A model generated the notes under the pieces. The model worked only from the letters and a program-made list of their open reading frames with translations, did no database searches and was not told the DNA's origin. From Chrysaora quinquecirrha (taxonomy: Eukaryota > Cnidaria > Scyphozoa > Semaeostomeae > Pelagiidae), in NCBI GenBank assembly GCA_014526335.1, contig JACTAT010000006.1:896501-960500 (forward strand): a stretch of 64,000 nt of DNA. The letters are read 5' to 3'. The stretch's first letter is position 1. Every line of letters begins with the position of its first letter. Made by a program: the position numbers and the translations under genes. Positions 28,901 through 43,900 of the stretch are shown here, one piece after another.

Positions 28901-31900
28901 ATCTTTGGCAATTTGTTCCATGGTATCTTGAGTCTCTTTTGCTGCTTGTGCAAGTAACGGCTGCATACTTCCAAGTTCTTCTTGCAATTTTGTAACTTCT
29001 TGTTGGGTGCTGAGCAACTACAAAGCAACAAACCCAAGTATCCTTTTAGCACGAATAGAATGCACAAGTCATTTAAAGTTAGAACTAGTGGAAACAGGCC
29101 TTTGTATTGTAGTCAAGTTTTTAGTGTCGCAAAGATGTGAAAAGAGTTGTTAGGAATCCTAGCCAGTGTTCCAGATCACTCAGTGAAAGAATAGACTTGT
29201 CTTGAAAGAAAAGAAAAATGTTGGCTGGGGGGGGGGAGAAAATTAGGCATCAAATTTTAAGTATTTATTAGGAAATACAGAAAATGTAGGCATCAGAAAC
29301 CAGCTGAGTTACTACGAGACATAACCAGAGGCGCCAGAAGAAAGGTATCGGGGCACCAGGCAGCGGGAGGGGGTGGCAGCAGCAACAAAGTCAGGACAAA
29401 ACAATAGGAAAATCAAAAAAGGAAAAGGAAAAGCAATCGCTTCCACTGCCCCCTGCCTCTGGCGCTCCTGGGCTCAAGCAATTGATTTCACAATGATTCG
29501 AAGAAGGCATAAAGGAACTACGAAATCAAGCTATTCCTTACTTTGTCTAAACCTGTTTTCGTTCTGTTTCTTGCTCCTTGAATCTCAGATTTCTTCAAAC
29601 CAAGAACCTTGTTAAATGTTCCCAAAAGCTCGAGGTAACTATGAAAAAAAACAAGTTTACGAAATAATAACATCAGCAACAAGAAATGTATAAAATAAAA
29701 TAAAGAGGATGCTGCGTTTGTAGGGCTCATGCCGAAAGATAAAACATTTTTTGTCAAACATTTAAAATTTGCTTGTCAAACAATGTTTGGACGTTTGACT
29801 ACATCACAAACATTTTTGAAAAGCAAAAATAAGCAAGACGTATGGCACAACCTTTTTGAAAGTCGAAAACATTGTTTGCTTGACGAAGCAAAAAGTTTTG
29901 AACGAGCAATGTTTTTTGAAGCGAGGAAGAGATTAAACATTTCATTTGACATGCAAATTTCTAATGTTTGACCAACAATGTTTGACCAATATATTATAGA
30001 ATAGGAAAGCTTCACTTTACCTTGTAGGAGTAACATAATTATGTCTGGAGAGCTCAGCTAAGTATTGTTTCGATTTATTAGCGACTGACTGATGAATAGT
30101 ACCAAACAAATTGACCTGCAAGATAATTCGATATTCTAATCATGATTCGATATATTTCTCCAAGGTGGGGGCTTATTCACGGGGGCTTATTCAGAAATTG
30201 GGATTTATTCCAGGACTTACGGTATGCGCAAAAATCAGAAAGATACAATGGCTGCCAAATGTAGTTGGAACACCCAAGATTTTTTCGTGTTAATCATTGA
30301 CATTTCGCTAAATCTAGCATTTCAAGAGCTTAATCCCCCTCGCCTCAATCAATGTTGAGACTATTGATGATTCTCTTAGCTAGTAGGAACAGCTACTTCA
30401 TGTAAACACTATGTATGTCTTCTTGCACGTTATGATCTTTCTTTACCTTCTGTCTATTTACTTAAGTACTTGTACGTCATTAAAACTAGAACTTTCTGTT
30501 AGAACATAGTTGCATGTATAATTTCTAACTGCGCAATAGATCATGTGACTTGTAAATACTATAACTTAGAAACTCTGTAAATAAGTAGTCAGTCAGTACG
30601 AAGTCAATGTAAAGTCAGTTGATCAGACATGATCAAAATCGTCTCTCAAATGTCGTCTGACTCCGTGTGTTCTCTGCGCGCATGTAAAACTCAAGCAGCT
30701 AAAGATCCTTTGCCGCGAACGATCGATAGGGTATTGAATGAAATGCAATAGGTTTTGATTCAACATACCAAACCAGGAACATTTGTTTTCCTAGAGTCGA
30801 TTTCAGGCATTTCCATAATGAAAGTATTTGCAACTGATTTGAGAGCTTCATCAGGCCATTCAGAAAACCAATCGATTGTACAGCAGGTCACCAATGATGG
30901 AAATTGTCGAAGTCGAGACCGGAATACTTCACCGATTGGACTAAAAAGTAATAATAAAGAACTACTTGTCAAGAAAATAATAAGACAAGGAGTACTTTAA
31001 TATATTTGGTCAGGGGTGAAAGTAATAAAAGAACTTAGATCAAGAGGCTTCGTTTAAAAATGATCTTTTAATGACAAACAATCTCTGACGATCTAACTCT
31101 TTCCTCAAAAGAAGTACTCTCCACTGCCAAGTAAATACTCTCTAGTTTATCAAAAATTTTCCCATTATACCAAGCTTATTAGGACTCCGTTTATTTGCTG
31201 TTCCTTATCTTAAGTCTAAAGCTGTGGCTAAACTAGGAGACACGTCGCGTGCAACATTGTATTTGGCGAGTCTCCCTGGGTGGCTAAACACGCGAGTGAC
31301 AAGCGAGCAACATGTCCCCCCAGTCATTTGCATGTCGCGAAGACAAGAAATGTTTTTATTGTCTCCCAGAAACCTTTGCGTGTCTTCTGCTACAATTTCT
31401 GTCGCGCGCTACAAAGTTTCTGGAAATTAACGTACAATAGCTGCCAAATGTAGTTGGAGCGCCCCAGATGTTCCGTATAAATCACTAATTTTTTTGGTAA
31501 ATCTAGCATATTCAAGAGAAAAATCCCCCTCCCACCTCAAACAATTGATTATATTGATGATTTTCCTAGCAGTCGTGCGAGGTCGGAAGTAGCTAGAAAT
31601 ATTAGTGTTTAACAATATTGTTCAAAGGGGGGAGGAGGAGAGGGTGCAACGACAGCAGGCAGTGAAATTGAATTTTCGTACAGGCAGTCCAACACATTCG
31701 TAAGCCATTGTACACTTCGGTTAAAAATTACATATAGTTCAATGTAAATCAACTATTCAAGAAGTTTACCAGTATTCGGATTGTGAAAAATTTACAAAAT
31801 TAACGTAGTATTTACCTCATGCAGATGACAAGATGAATGTTGGTTCTGACTCTTTTCGTATACGTTGAAAATAGATTAGCTTTCGTTGGTTGCATTCCTT

Positions 31901-34900
31901 CATCTAATACAACTGGTTTCATTGCTGTGTAAATGTTGTCCAGCTCATCTAATGCGTATATATTTGGAACATCTCCTGAGTTTAGTATTCCATTGATGTC
32001 TTCAAGGAATGATTCACTTTTTATCTAGAAATACAACAGTTTTATATGAATACAGTTAAATTCCTTAACGGCCACTTAAATGGAACATTTTAAAACTTAT
32101 ATAAGATATATGGTTCAAACATAGTCAATTATCGATTTCCAGTCATGATAAATCTATACAACTATGAATGGTACTGATGAAGGCTCAACATAGCCGAAAC
32201 ACAAAGCCAAACCTAGAGAAGAGCCTTTGGCTATATGACTTGGAGAGTTACTCGGTTATTTTACTGAACTCTAGCTATAGCTAAGTAGAAACGTCGTCGG
32301 CTCTCTGATCATGCAGTCCAGGTTCGTATCTATTGTGGCATGCAACTCGTGAAAAATCTATCCTAGTGTTTGCCAGTCATGAAAAATATATATAAATATG
32401 TATCGTGCTGAAGAAAGCTCAGCACCTTATTGATCTAGAATTCGCGACAACATACGTTTATTCAAATTGATTTTGGTAGTCGAGCTTTTGGGGCATGATT
32501 AAACTGAAAAGACCGATAAAATTGGTACTACACTGCGAGGGTGGCGTATTCATTTTCTCATCCTTAAAATCACGTGAAAACAGTCATTAGAGATTGTGTC
32601 TTTGAGTCATTAACTTGTGATTGTGATAGTGCCAGGAAACTGCCATACTACTGCCTATAGTGAGTGAAACTCTGTGATCATTCAGTGGTTACTCTGTGAT
32701 GTGATTTATCTCTGATTAAAGAGAATAAATGATTTAATCTTTTCAAGAAACGAGAAGGCTTTTTCTTACCTGAGTGTCTGAGAATAAGAAGACAACTGGT
32801 GTATTTTCCAGACCAGCTTTCATAAGTACTCTTTTGATATCATCTCGCCAGTCCGTCAGTCCGTAATTCTTAGACAGCTCTATCTGGAACAAGTCATACT
32901 CGGCCCTGTAATCAAATAGCAAAAAATGAATTAATCCTTAACCCCTGCAATGGAGATAAAGCTCAGTAGTTAATACTGCTAATTGAGCTTTGCCCAGGGG
33001 GTATAATAAAAAAGTAACTGAACGTACATATGTGTTGCAAGTCTTGTCAAACTCTGTCTTCCACTGCCACCAACACCAAGTAACAAAGCATTGCCAAGAG
33101 GCTGTCTTATGATTCTACTGATTCGAGCAATGTGTTGAATGGCATCAGTAAAGAGAACCAATTTCATCTGCGCTGTATTGACCTGGTTGTAATCTTCTAG
33201 GTATTCACCAAGTATATCTTGCATCTATAGGAAAAACAGCATTGTAATACAATTCAGTTCAACCTCAAATGCACAGGAGTGATCTCCAGTGTGGAAACCA
33301 AAGTCTATCGAGGCTACTCCTTATCAAAGGAATTCACAAATGAACCGATTCCACTCATGAAACATACTTGTTAGCACCTCATCTTCACAAACGCTAAACT
33401 GATTTATAGTCTGGAACTCGTTCCAATAAACCAACAGTTTTGGCCAAGTTAGAACGTTAAATTGTATTAGGAATAATTATGCAATCTAATTATGCACAAG
33501 ATCCACATGGTCGCGTATGCAATTGTATATATATTGTAACTCATAATTCCATAGCTGTTTTCATTTTTCCTGTAAGCTGATTTGCATTAAAAAATGCCAT
33601 TTCAGCTAAAATATTTTATTTGTGCTTTGCCACCCGCATATGGTATAAATTCCGCCACTTTAAATTGCTTCTAATGTTTATTCTCTAAGGAGTGTCCACT
33701 ACTTTTCGCAATTTTGAAGTTTTGTGCAAACTAAAAGACAATTACCTTTTTGTAATCCGTCACTTCGGCATAGACCCTAACATCGGCATTAGGCACCATG
33801 AAATCACCATAAATCAAAATATCATTTGCTAGAACTGCTTCAAAATCAACTTCGAAAGCTGTTTTTATTTTCTCACGAAGAACATCTTGAAACCACTGGC
33901 AATCTTCTGAGTTTACCAATCTGTCTTGGAATGTACGGCAGTTCTCGTGATACCTTGAAAGGCAACGATATCGGTATAAGTAGAGGTATAATAGATATCT
34001 TACATGAAACCATACCCTAGAGTTTGACCTAATGCATATGTACAAACTAATACCAGCAGCAATACCTATACCTATACCTATAGCTATATCATACCTACAC
34101 GGCACCTATACCTATACCTATACTTATACTACCCAAATGCCTACATCAATACCTATTCCAATATCTATACCAATACCGATACCAATAACTTTACCAATGC
34201 CTATACCTATAGCTATACCTATAACTATGTCCATACCTTTACCTACACCTACACCTACACCTATACCTATACCTATACTTATAGCTATACCTATGCCTAT
34301 ACCTATAGGTATTGGTAAAGGTATAGGTATAGGGCCTATACCTATACCTATACCCATACATATTCCTATACCTATACATATACCTATGCTTATACCTTAA
34401 CCTGTACCCAAACCTGCACCCATGTCTATACCTATACCTTTACCTATAGCTATACCTACACCTATACCTATAGCTATTCATTTACCTTAACCTTTACCTT
34501 TACCTATAACTATATCTAAACCTGTACCTATATCCATTCCTATACCTATACCTATACCTATACATATACCTATACCTATACCTATACCTATACCTATACC
34601 TATACCTATACCTATAAGAATTGTAGGAATAGGTAAGTCTCTAGAACTGGCAAATGACCTTCCTAAGATAAAGGTATAAATAGATATAGAAAAGCTAATG
34701 TAATTGTAATATTTCTTCTTTAGGTATAGGTCTTTGTACAGACATTTGCAAAGGCATAGGTATATGGGTATAGATGTAAAGGTCTGTAGGTATGTAAGTA
34801 TATTCAAAATATTAGGAAAGTTAAGGATATTATTTTGAAGATAGTGTATCTAGACATAGGTATAGCTGATGGAATACCGATACAGGCATAGGTAATGTGT

Positions 34901-37900
34901 AAACGTCTTCAGAAACATCGCTGAGTCAATTCTGCTTGCCAAGCAATGTTTTTTGACGTGGCCAAACGGTCAAAAATTGCTTGTAAAGCAAATCTCTAAT
35001 GTTTGATCGACAATGTTTGATCGCTTGTCCGAAGTCGAAAGGTAGCTATTATTATATGTTAGCTCGCCGTTAGTTAATCAGGCAGTCTGATGCCGCTTAG
35101 TACATTTATAGGTGAATCTGGTATAGATGCAGTATATATGAATACGGAGAGGTTTAGGCATAGCTGTAGTTTACAGCAGTATTATAATTAATATGAGATG
35201 GCATAGGTATTGATATTATACCATAGTCTGAGTACGTCTTCTTTGGTTTCCATTTTGTCAGCTTTGGCCATTAAAATCCCTTGAAAGACTTTGGACAGAT
35301 CTCGAAGATTGAAGGTGTAGTGACTCTTGGCTGGTGTAGGAAGCAACTGAAACGAAAATATCAGAGGTAGATATGATTGAATTACTATGCAAGAAAAGGA
35401 ATATAAAATTCAATAACCTAAGGGTTGATTAATTAAAAGACTAAAGGCCCATTTCCACTTCGTTCGCATTCGCTGTTCGCTAGCCATCAAAACAAGGCGA
35501 ACGCGAAGCAATTTTGATTTCCGCTGCAAGTCAAGCTCAAGATTTCGAAAAAGTTTTACTTTGTTTCTCGTTGTTTATCGCCTAAAATTGATCACGAAAA
35601 CTGTATTCTGTTCGCAAGCAGGCGGCGAACTGCAAATTCGAATGCGAACGAAGTGGAAATGGGCCTTAATGAAGCTTTTTAAGTATGTCCAGAGATGTTT
35701 CCCTTGATTCTCGCAATTCTAAAATTTTTTACCCCTCAAAAACTATACTGAAAATCGTAACTAAAAATTTTTACCTGTGTAGTGATTGTATTGTAAACAG
35801 CAATGGTGTGTTCCACTATCTTGTCACCCAAAGCTATCTTCTCAGGTCCATTATAAGCACCTAGAAAACAAACAGTAAAATTAACAAGGCTGGCTAATCA
35901 GAAGGAAAACCAAGTATAGTGGATCCTCCATTAATGGCGACCAGTGTACTACAATGGACACTTCTCCGCAATGGACACATATTTTCGTCCCAAAATTTTA
36001 CATTCTCTTAAGTTCTCTTAAGTACGTTTTTAGGCTTCTGGAATCGTAAGCTTCCGAATTCAGAAGGGGAAAAAGTTCCAAAAGACCCACCTGTGTAGTT
36101 AATTAACTTTAATAATAATGCTCTGAGCTTAAACCTTTTTTCTCTTCAGTGTCATTCTTTCCTTAACAATTTGCAAAAAATTTTCAGTACAGTATGGAGA
36201 AAATATGATACCTCTATACAGCAGACATCTCTCTGCAACAGACAAAAACACCCCACTGGTGTTTTTTGGAGGTTCTTATATGTGGATTTTTGTCAATGTA
36301 CAATTCTTAAAATGAAAGGTTGGATTATAGAGAAGTCGAAGGGCAATTCACGCCTTAGAAATCTCTTACACTTTTGCTGAAAATCCTATTGTTTGAAGTG
36401 AAATCCCTTGGAAATCCTTTATTTTAACGGAAATCTTGTACGCTTTTTCCACGAGTTAATTGCCGCTTAACAGCAACAAACCCCAACAGAACTCTCTAGG
36501 AACATGGTAACAATGGCAGTAGACTTGAATGAAACTAAAGATTTGCCAACTACATACTAGAAACTCTAACTCAACTAGCAACTGACTAACCTTTCAAAGT
36601 AGCACCAACTAGAAAAGATAAAAAATATGAATAGCTACCTACTACATGAAGAAATTCTAGTTTAAAAACTGCATATTAAAACGGGACCTTATATAGAATT
36701 GTTCTATCTAATTAATCTACCAAAATGCAGTTAGTTACAAGGGAAGTAAATCTTCTAAAAGCCATGCAAATGATTAACACGATGATTGACTAAGACATAC
36801 AGACTGTAATCCGGATAGCATCTAATAAAATAAATAGCTACTCCCTCCCTGGCCATTAGACTAAGCAAACGAAAACTAAATTTGACTCATTTAATGGTAC
36901 AGTTAATCCTCTTCATTCAAATGTAATCTAGTTAGGATAATCCGTACGCCTGCAAGCAGTTAAACTGAGCTGAGAAGAGGCTGAAAACTATAGGTATATA
37001 TGCAAAAAGACAGCGTAGCAAAAAATGGAGAAAAATGGATTAGGCTTAAGAATAAAGTTACAGGCAAACATGGGACTAGAAAAAGAAATAGTCTTACCTA
37101 TCCAGCTGTTAAGAATTGATGAGAAAATTCGCATTTTGCTTTTATCTTCCATTTCACAGAAAGACAAGACATTGAAATGCCTTGTGAAACGAGCTGTAAG
37201 GGGGTTCCTTCCCCCACCAGGAGGTCCCATTGCTCCAAGAAGATTAATGTCGACCAACTCTCGAAATGCTCCTGTTGATGAGAAGAGAAAATTATTTAGA
37301 AATAAGTTTGCGATTATCTCAAGCATTAACTAAAACTAACATTAAATCTCTTTTTGACAGTAACCGTATCAGAATCCTTAGGCTCTGGCACAGAATAAGG
37401 ATTAGGCAATGTGCTATTCTTCGGCTCTGGCCAAACGACCAAACATGTTGCTCAAACAATATAAGTTGAACCAATGTTTGACTTTTTAGCCACATCGCTT
37501 TGCATTTAAAATCATCGCTTGAAGAGCGAAATTTTAAGCAACTTCGTAAACGTTTCACGCTTGTCTCAAGCAAAAATTCATATTTACCAATTTGTTTTCG
37601 ATCATACCATCCACCATGATCACAGTATTGCCTCAGTAATTCAATTGGTGGCTGTGCTCCATATATTTCTACAGCTGGCATGTTCAAGTCATCAATGAAC
37701 AAGACGAAGTACTTTCCAAGTGGAGGTCCATACATTCCTTTACGCCTAAAAAAAACCAAGAAATAATATTCCAAGTTCTGCAATTGAATTATCTACACCG
37801 AATACTTTGACAGATTGAAAGAAACAGCGGAAACATTTTTAACATAGTCTAATAGGGTGCTAAGGTTTGCGAGTCTTAAAAGCAAACTTGCAGAGTCAAG

Positions 37901-40900
37901 AAAATTGTTCAGCCATTCTCCAGACAAAAATACGGCTAGCCACGAATCTTCCTCACTGAACAATGAAAACTAGGCGTGTCTTTAGTGTGATATAAGACTC
38001 TCTATCGTTCGAATTGACTTTCCTCTGGTCAATGCAAAGTATAAAAGTAAAGAAAAGTTGCCGTTTTTGAGTCTATAAAGTCTATTACTAGCATTAGATA
38101 CTCAGCTGACTTAACATCTTACCCCTGGTCTGGATGCCTAAGGGGCAGCCACAGTGGCACTCATAACTACCGACCAGGTAGCCGTTTATACACATGGGTA
38201 GAGAGAGGCATATTGTGCCAACAACTTGCTAAAGGTTGTTATCTCTGCAGCACAAGTAGAAAGAACGTGGCTTGAAGCCACAACATTTTCGCTACCAGTC
38301 CTGCACGCTAACCACTCCGCAACAGAGACCGTGTGAGCGTAACTTCTCTCAAACTCGGTGATTCAAAGACTGAGAGCACTATTATTTGATGTGCCACTAA
38401 CCTTTTGTCGAGTTTTGAGTCGATCACATCTTGGGTTTGATTAGCAGATGTCCTTGCAGAGAAGGTAATAAAATGCGACATGTAATCTTGCGGCATTCCT
38501 TGTAAAAGTTTGTGATTAATGCACAGAGTCTTGCCTGATCCAGTTGGGCCGACGCAGAGAACCTTTGAAATAAAGGGATGTTTGTTAATGAAGAACTTAT
38601 TGGAAATGTACTGACTTAAACTATCTATGGCATTGAAGTAGGATCAACGTAGAATAAATACAAAGGCTATAATGGGAGGATAGTCTTGGGCTGTTTGACT
38701 TGGAGAATAACACGATAATTTCATATGGCTCTGTAGTTTAAGAAGGTTTCGGGGGGTCGTTACTAGGTATGAAGTTTGAGGTATAAGGAGGTATCAGAAG
38801 GTATTAGGAGGCTGTTTTTAGGTATTAGGTTTAAGGGATAAGGAGGTATAAGAAGGTATCGGGAGGTAATAGGGGCAATGGTTGTTAGCTTTCTTATCAT
38901 GCAGTCCAGGTTTGAAGCATATCTATTGTGGCATGCTACTTGTTGCAACAAATCCCGCTTACTTAGGATATAGGAACAATAGAAAATGCAAAATTGGTAT
39001 TTTGGTGTATACTATTATATACCAATTGGTACAGTATATACAAATGAATTAACTTGACAATGAGCAATAATAGTAGCTAATACACAGTAATACCTTTTTG
39101 GTGCTTTTCAGTAGCTTTTCAATCAGATATTCTCCTCTTACAAAGTCCATTGTTGGTACAATAATATCAGAAAAGCTCATTTCTGGCGATATGGTTGGCA
39201 CCGGGATATTTTTCATCCAATTAACCCAGCAAATCTGAAAAGAAATTGATTGGATAACATGCGAAAATATCATTTGGCTTTGCTTTGTTACAATGAAAAG
39301 CGATAGATTTGTGGACCCTTACGTTACACCGCCAAGAGTCTATATGCTATTACCAACAGTGTTTATACCACTGATCGCACAAAAACGTTTGATAGGAAGA
39401 TGGTATAATAACAGAACCGCTAGAAGAGATAAAAGGCAGATGAAATGCATAGGAGGGGGGCAAAGAAGTTTGTCTGTTTGGATTTCAGACAAAATGTTAT
39501 GAAACGCACAAATGCATAAGACGGCAACAATTTCTACAGTGTGACGACCTCTGATGCCTCAACACCTAAAAACAACCTTGTTATTCCTCCTGATACATCC
39601 TAACATTTCAAACCTAATACCTAAAACACAACCCCCAAATACCCCAAGATACGTCCTAATACCTGAAACCAAATACCTAATAAACAACCTGCTAATACCT
39701 CCTGACGACCTCTGATGCGTTAATAGCTAAAAAGAACCTCCCAAGACCTCCTGATACCCCATGATACAACAATACCTTAAAAAGACCTCCTTTGTTTTTT
39801 CGAACCTTACTTAAACTTATTAGTGCAACCAATCAGACTGCAGCATGCTCCCAATAATTCAAAAAACAAAATGTTGCTCAGTGTAACATGGCAAGGAATT
39901 GTGTATCCTTGGCAAATTAAGTTTATCTCAAACATTAATTAATGGTAATATATTCCTTCAGAAGGGATGATAAATACACAAAGTAAGACCCAGTCCTCTT
40001 ACCTCACCACTTCCCTTGCTTTCGTCATCATCGTCGGAGTTTGATATTCCACCGTCATCAAACCGATAATCGTAAACCAACCCAGGATCTGGTATCTTTA
40101 AAGATATCTGGAAAAGAAACGCTGGTCGTTGGGATTTTCAGTTGAAATAATTTGTATTTTGCTGAAAGGGTTTTCCCTCATTTCTAGGGATCATTGACAT
40201 CTTCTAATTGATTTCATTTATTTCTATTCAGATCATCCACTTAACAATCTACGGTCCTGGTCAATGGATCAAATATTGCCGATCAAGCATTTGAGATTTG
40301 TTTTACGAGAAATGTTTTGACAGTTTCTCACGTCACCAAACAGGCAGAATTCGCTAAACAATTTTTTTGATAAAACAACAATTGTTGCTTGTATCAAGCA
40401 AAAAGTGAATGACAATCGATGTTTTGTGACGTAGTATTAAGTGAAACCGTCAAGCATTATGTTTTACTAGCGAATTCTAAATGTTTGACAAACCATGTTT
40501 GACCGTTTGGCGGTACCGAAAGAGTGTCACTGAGATTCTTAATCTAGCAGAAACTGGACTTAAGCTTCCGTGAGAATATACTAAGCTCCTCCAGTAATAC
40601 GATGTTTTATTAACTTAGCAAAGAGAAATCTATACTGCTTTGAGTACTTCTAAGACCTGCTATGATAAATGATTCTCGTAAAAATATTTTCAGTTGCTGC
40701 CTACCAATCTAGTCAGATATGACAAAAAAATTCCAACAACTGTAACTGGTGAAGGTTTAGGTAAAATGGTGTATTTAGTCCCAGTCACTATCATCTCGAA
40801 AGTAGATCAACTAAGAAGACCGCAAACCTTGCTGCGACGCTACCGTGGCTGGAGCTCGAACCCTGACCTCATTATGCTCCTGACACCACGAATTCGATTG

Positions 40901-43900
40901 GTTAAACCACGACGCCTCAGTGCCTTTAAACTGTAACTGGCGTAACAATATATAGCTGTAATGACAGAGTATATTAGAATATGAGAAGACATACGTTTTC
41001 TTTTGCCATTTTTTCTCTTAGATAGTCACTGAAAGCTTTTCTCCCATCTCCATCACAAGTTGCACCAACAGACCAGATTAATGAGAAAATAAACCACGGC
41101 TCAAGAAGGTCAGGAACTGCAGCGATCTTTTCAGCTGATAACTTCTCTGTCTGAAAAAGAAGATAGATTGGAAGTTAAGGAGTAAGCAATGAGACGAGGT
41201 GGGGTTAGTCGAGATAAAACGAGACAAGGCAAGACAAGACACGACACGGCACAAAAATATCAGAAAAGACTAGATCAGACTAGATCAGATAAGACACAAA
41301 AAGACCTGATTAGATCAGACAAGACAATCCACTATGAGACACGACAAGACAAGACAAGAAAGGACAGACAAGAAAAGACATTGCAAGACAAGAAAACGTA
41401 ATTCAGGATAATACAAGACAAGAAAAGACAAGACAATATACAATACGACAAGACACGACACGAAAAGATAGGACAAGGCAAGACAAGACAAGACAAGGAC
41501 AAGGCAGGACAAGACAAGAAAAGACATTGCAAGACAAGAAAAGCCAATTCAGGATAATACAAGATAAGACAAGAAAAGACAAGATACGACACGACAAGAT
41601 AGGACAAGACAAGACAAGACAAGACGAGACGAGACAAGACAAGGCAGGATACGTTCGAAAAGACATGACAAGACAAGACAAGACAAGAAAAGACAACAGA
41701 AGGTACCAAAGGAGAAGATAAGAAACGACAAGAAGAGACACAGCAATATATCAGAAGATGAACTTTATCTTAGCGAACTGTTTACTATAAGATTTAGCTT
41801 CAATTGTGCTAATCTGATAAATCTCTACAAACTAACCACTGTACTAGTACTGCCATCATCTGCAATTTGAACTTCCTGTAAAAATAAACTAAAATATAAA
41901 GCCATCTTTCCGATTAAGATAATGAACATAACTGAAAATGAAATGGGCTACCAAAGTGTGTGTTTGGCATGTATTCTACGCTAATAATGCTATAGATAGT
42001 GTGTACTGTATAATTAATGTACTGTAGTAATTTCACGAGCTGCTCCATCTTCAAACGCCAGACCCGTTTTGCTCTTATTGGAGCTTATCAGTGACATTGG
42101 TGAGAATAGCCCTGAGGTCTCTTGCGCGCTAATCACACCACCAATCGCTGACTGGTGAGTAGATGCATAAGTTTTTATCACATGAGCAAAAATTTGTATT
42201 TAAAGTAATACTCTCATAACTGAATAATATGCAGGTCAAAGATGCGAGTTACTAAACAATGTCCAGAAACTATACTAATGTACTAAAAGCTACTTTGCTT
42301 TTTCAGAATTGATTAAAAGACTTATACAGCACTGTTCTCGGGAGGATTCCAAATAAATTTGGCAGGGAATGTAGTTTTTTTGCACAAACCATCTACTAAG
42401 ATTGTAATACACTTACCTCTTTGGGTGTGAATGGCACAAAGAAGCAATCAAGCAGACGCATCAAACTAAAGGTCAGATTACTATCCATAGTTGGAATATA
42501 TTCTTTTACGTTCTTGCGAATAAATCGAATCGAATCCTAAAGAGAAACATAACATTAGTCTATGACATCAGTGAATGATAGGCTCGAGGAGTTGCCTTGA
42601 GTTGTTGCAGTAGAAGATTCAGATAAATTTTAAGCCAGCTGGCAAAGAGAGAGTTATGTCAAAGAATAACTAAACGAATTGAACAGACTGTTGTAAACAA
42701 ATATTTACTTCGGGTTCAACAGCCTTGGGTGTTTCAAGCAATGTACTTTCGTGTCTTGGTACTCACTTTGAGTAAAATGAGTTCCAAGTCAGTAAGATAT
42801 TGACGAGTTGCCATAAAAGGTTTCCAGTCAACGATATCATGGCAAACATTGAAATATGGAGAGGCATACATGAAATAAATGAATCGCATATGATTGGAGT
42901 TGTTTTAAAGATGTTCATACAGTGCAATTAAAACTTGCCAGATGATGACGATGGAGTTGAAGACATACAAGGGGAATGACGACAATTGAGGGGCGATTTT
43001 ACTTGAATCTTGTACTGCAACAACTCAATGAACGCAAATTTTGCACCAAAACTTTCAAACACAACATATCTCCTTTCACCTACCTCAAGAAAATTGTCAA
43101 ATAGGGACGCCAATTTGTCTCTGTGGTCAAAGATGCAATCAGGCAGTTTAAGCATCCAGCAATTCACAAATGGCTTCAGTCCAAGGATATTCGGTTCCAA
43201 ATACACCATACCACATCTGCTGACTGTAGCAGGCGAGGCGACAGCTAGATCTTGAACTTCAAACATCATAGTCATCGACTACAAAGAAGACAAATAGTTA
43301 TTCCTAAAACAAAGTACAGCAATTGTTGCCAAATATTCAGAAAAAGTTGTCCAGTTGGTTCAAATACTTTTCATGCAATGCTAGAACTTTCAAATAACAT
43401 GAATTGAATAGATTTGTACGCGAAAATCGCCAAGAAATGGTTTTTAAGGTGCAGAAATATTTTTACCAATTTAGATCCTTACGATTATCGTAATTATAAG
43501 ATTCAACACCAGGGTCTGGGGCTTTCTTAATGCAGCTAAAGAGAGACGAATTATGCGTGGTAGTGGAAGAAGTTGGCAAGACAGTAGTTACATTGTTGGG
43601 GAGGGTAAAGTGGCGTAGTAGTGAATGGCCATTAATGTGTGTAATGGAGTGAGTGATGGTGTATAAAAAGGGGTGTGAGTGAAATAGTATAGTGAAATTG
43701 AAAGTGTTGGATTGGTATTTTTGCGAAATAATAGAAGAAGAAATAGTGGAAAAATGGAGGGAAGAATAGAGAAATTTGTTGGTGATGTCGAGCTTTGCAG
43801 GCATCACATGGATGGTGCTCTTGTGGACTTTTAGGTAGATGTGGAGGCTGGAATATTTCAATTCAGAGAGGGAGAAGGAGAAGCGTTCTGGCCGAGGAAA

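Noticed and set aside
34032..34400. Open frames of Ile-Pro and Ile-Gly repeats on both strands
   Set aside because: Translation of the CCTATA microsatellite.
34052..34620. Possible interstitial telomere repeat
   Set aside because: CCTATA is not the animal telomere unit CCCTAA, and the array shows no TTAGGG-like units.
41189..41746. Six overlapping open frames rich in Asp-Lys-Thr or Leu-Ser-Cys
   Set aside because: Translation of the GACAA pentamer array on both strands.
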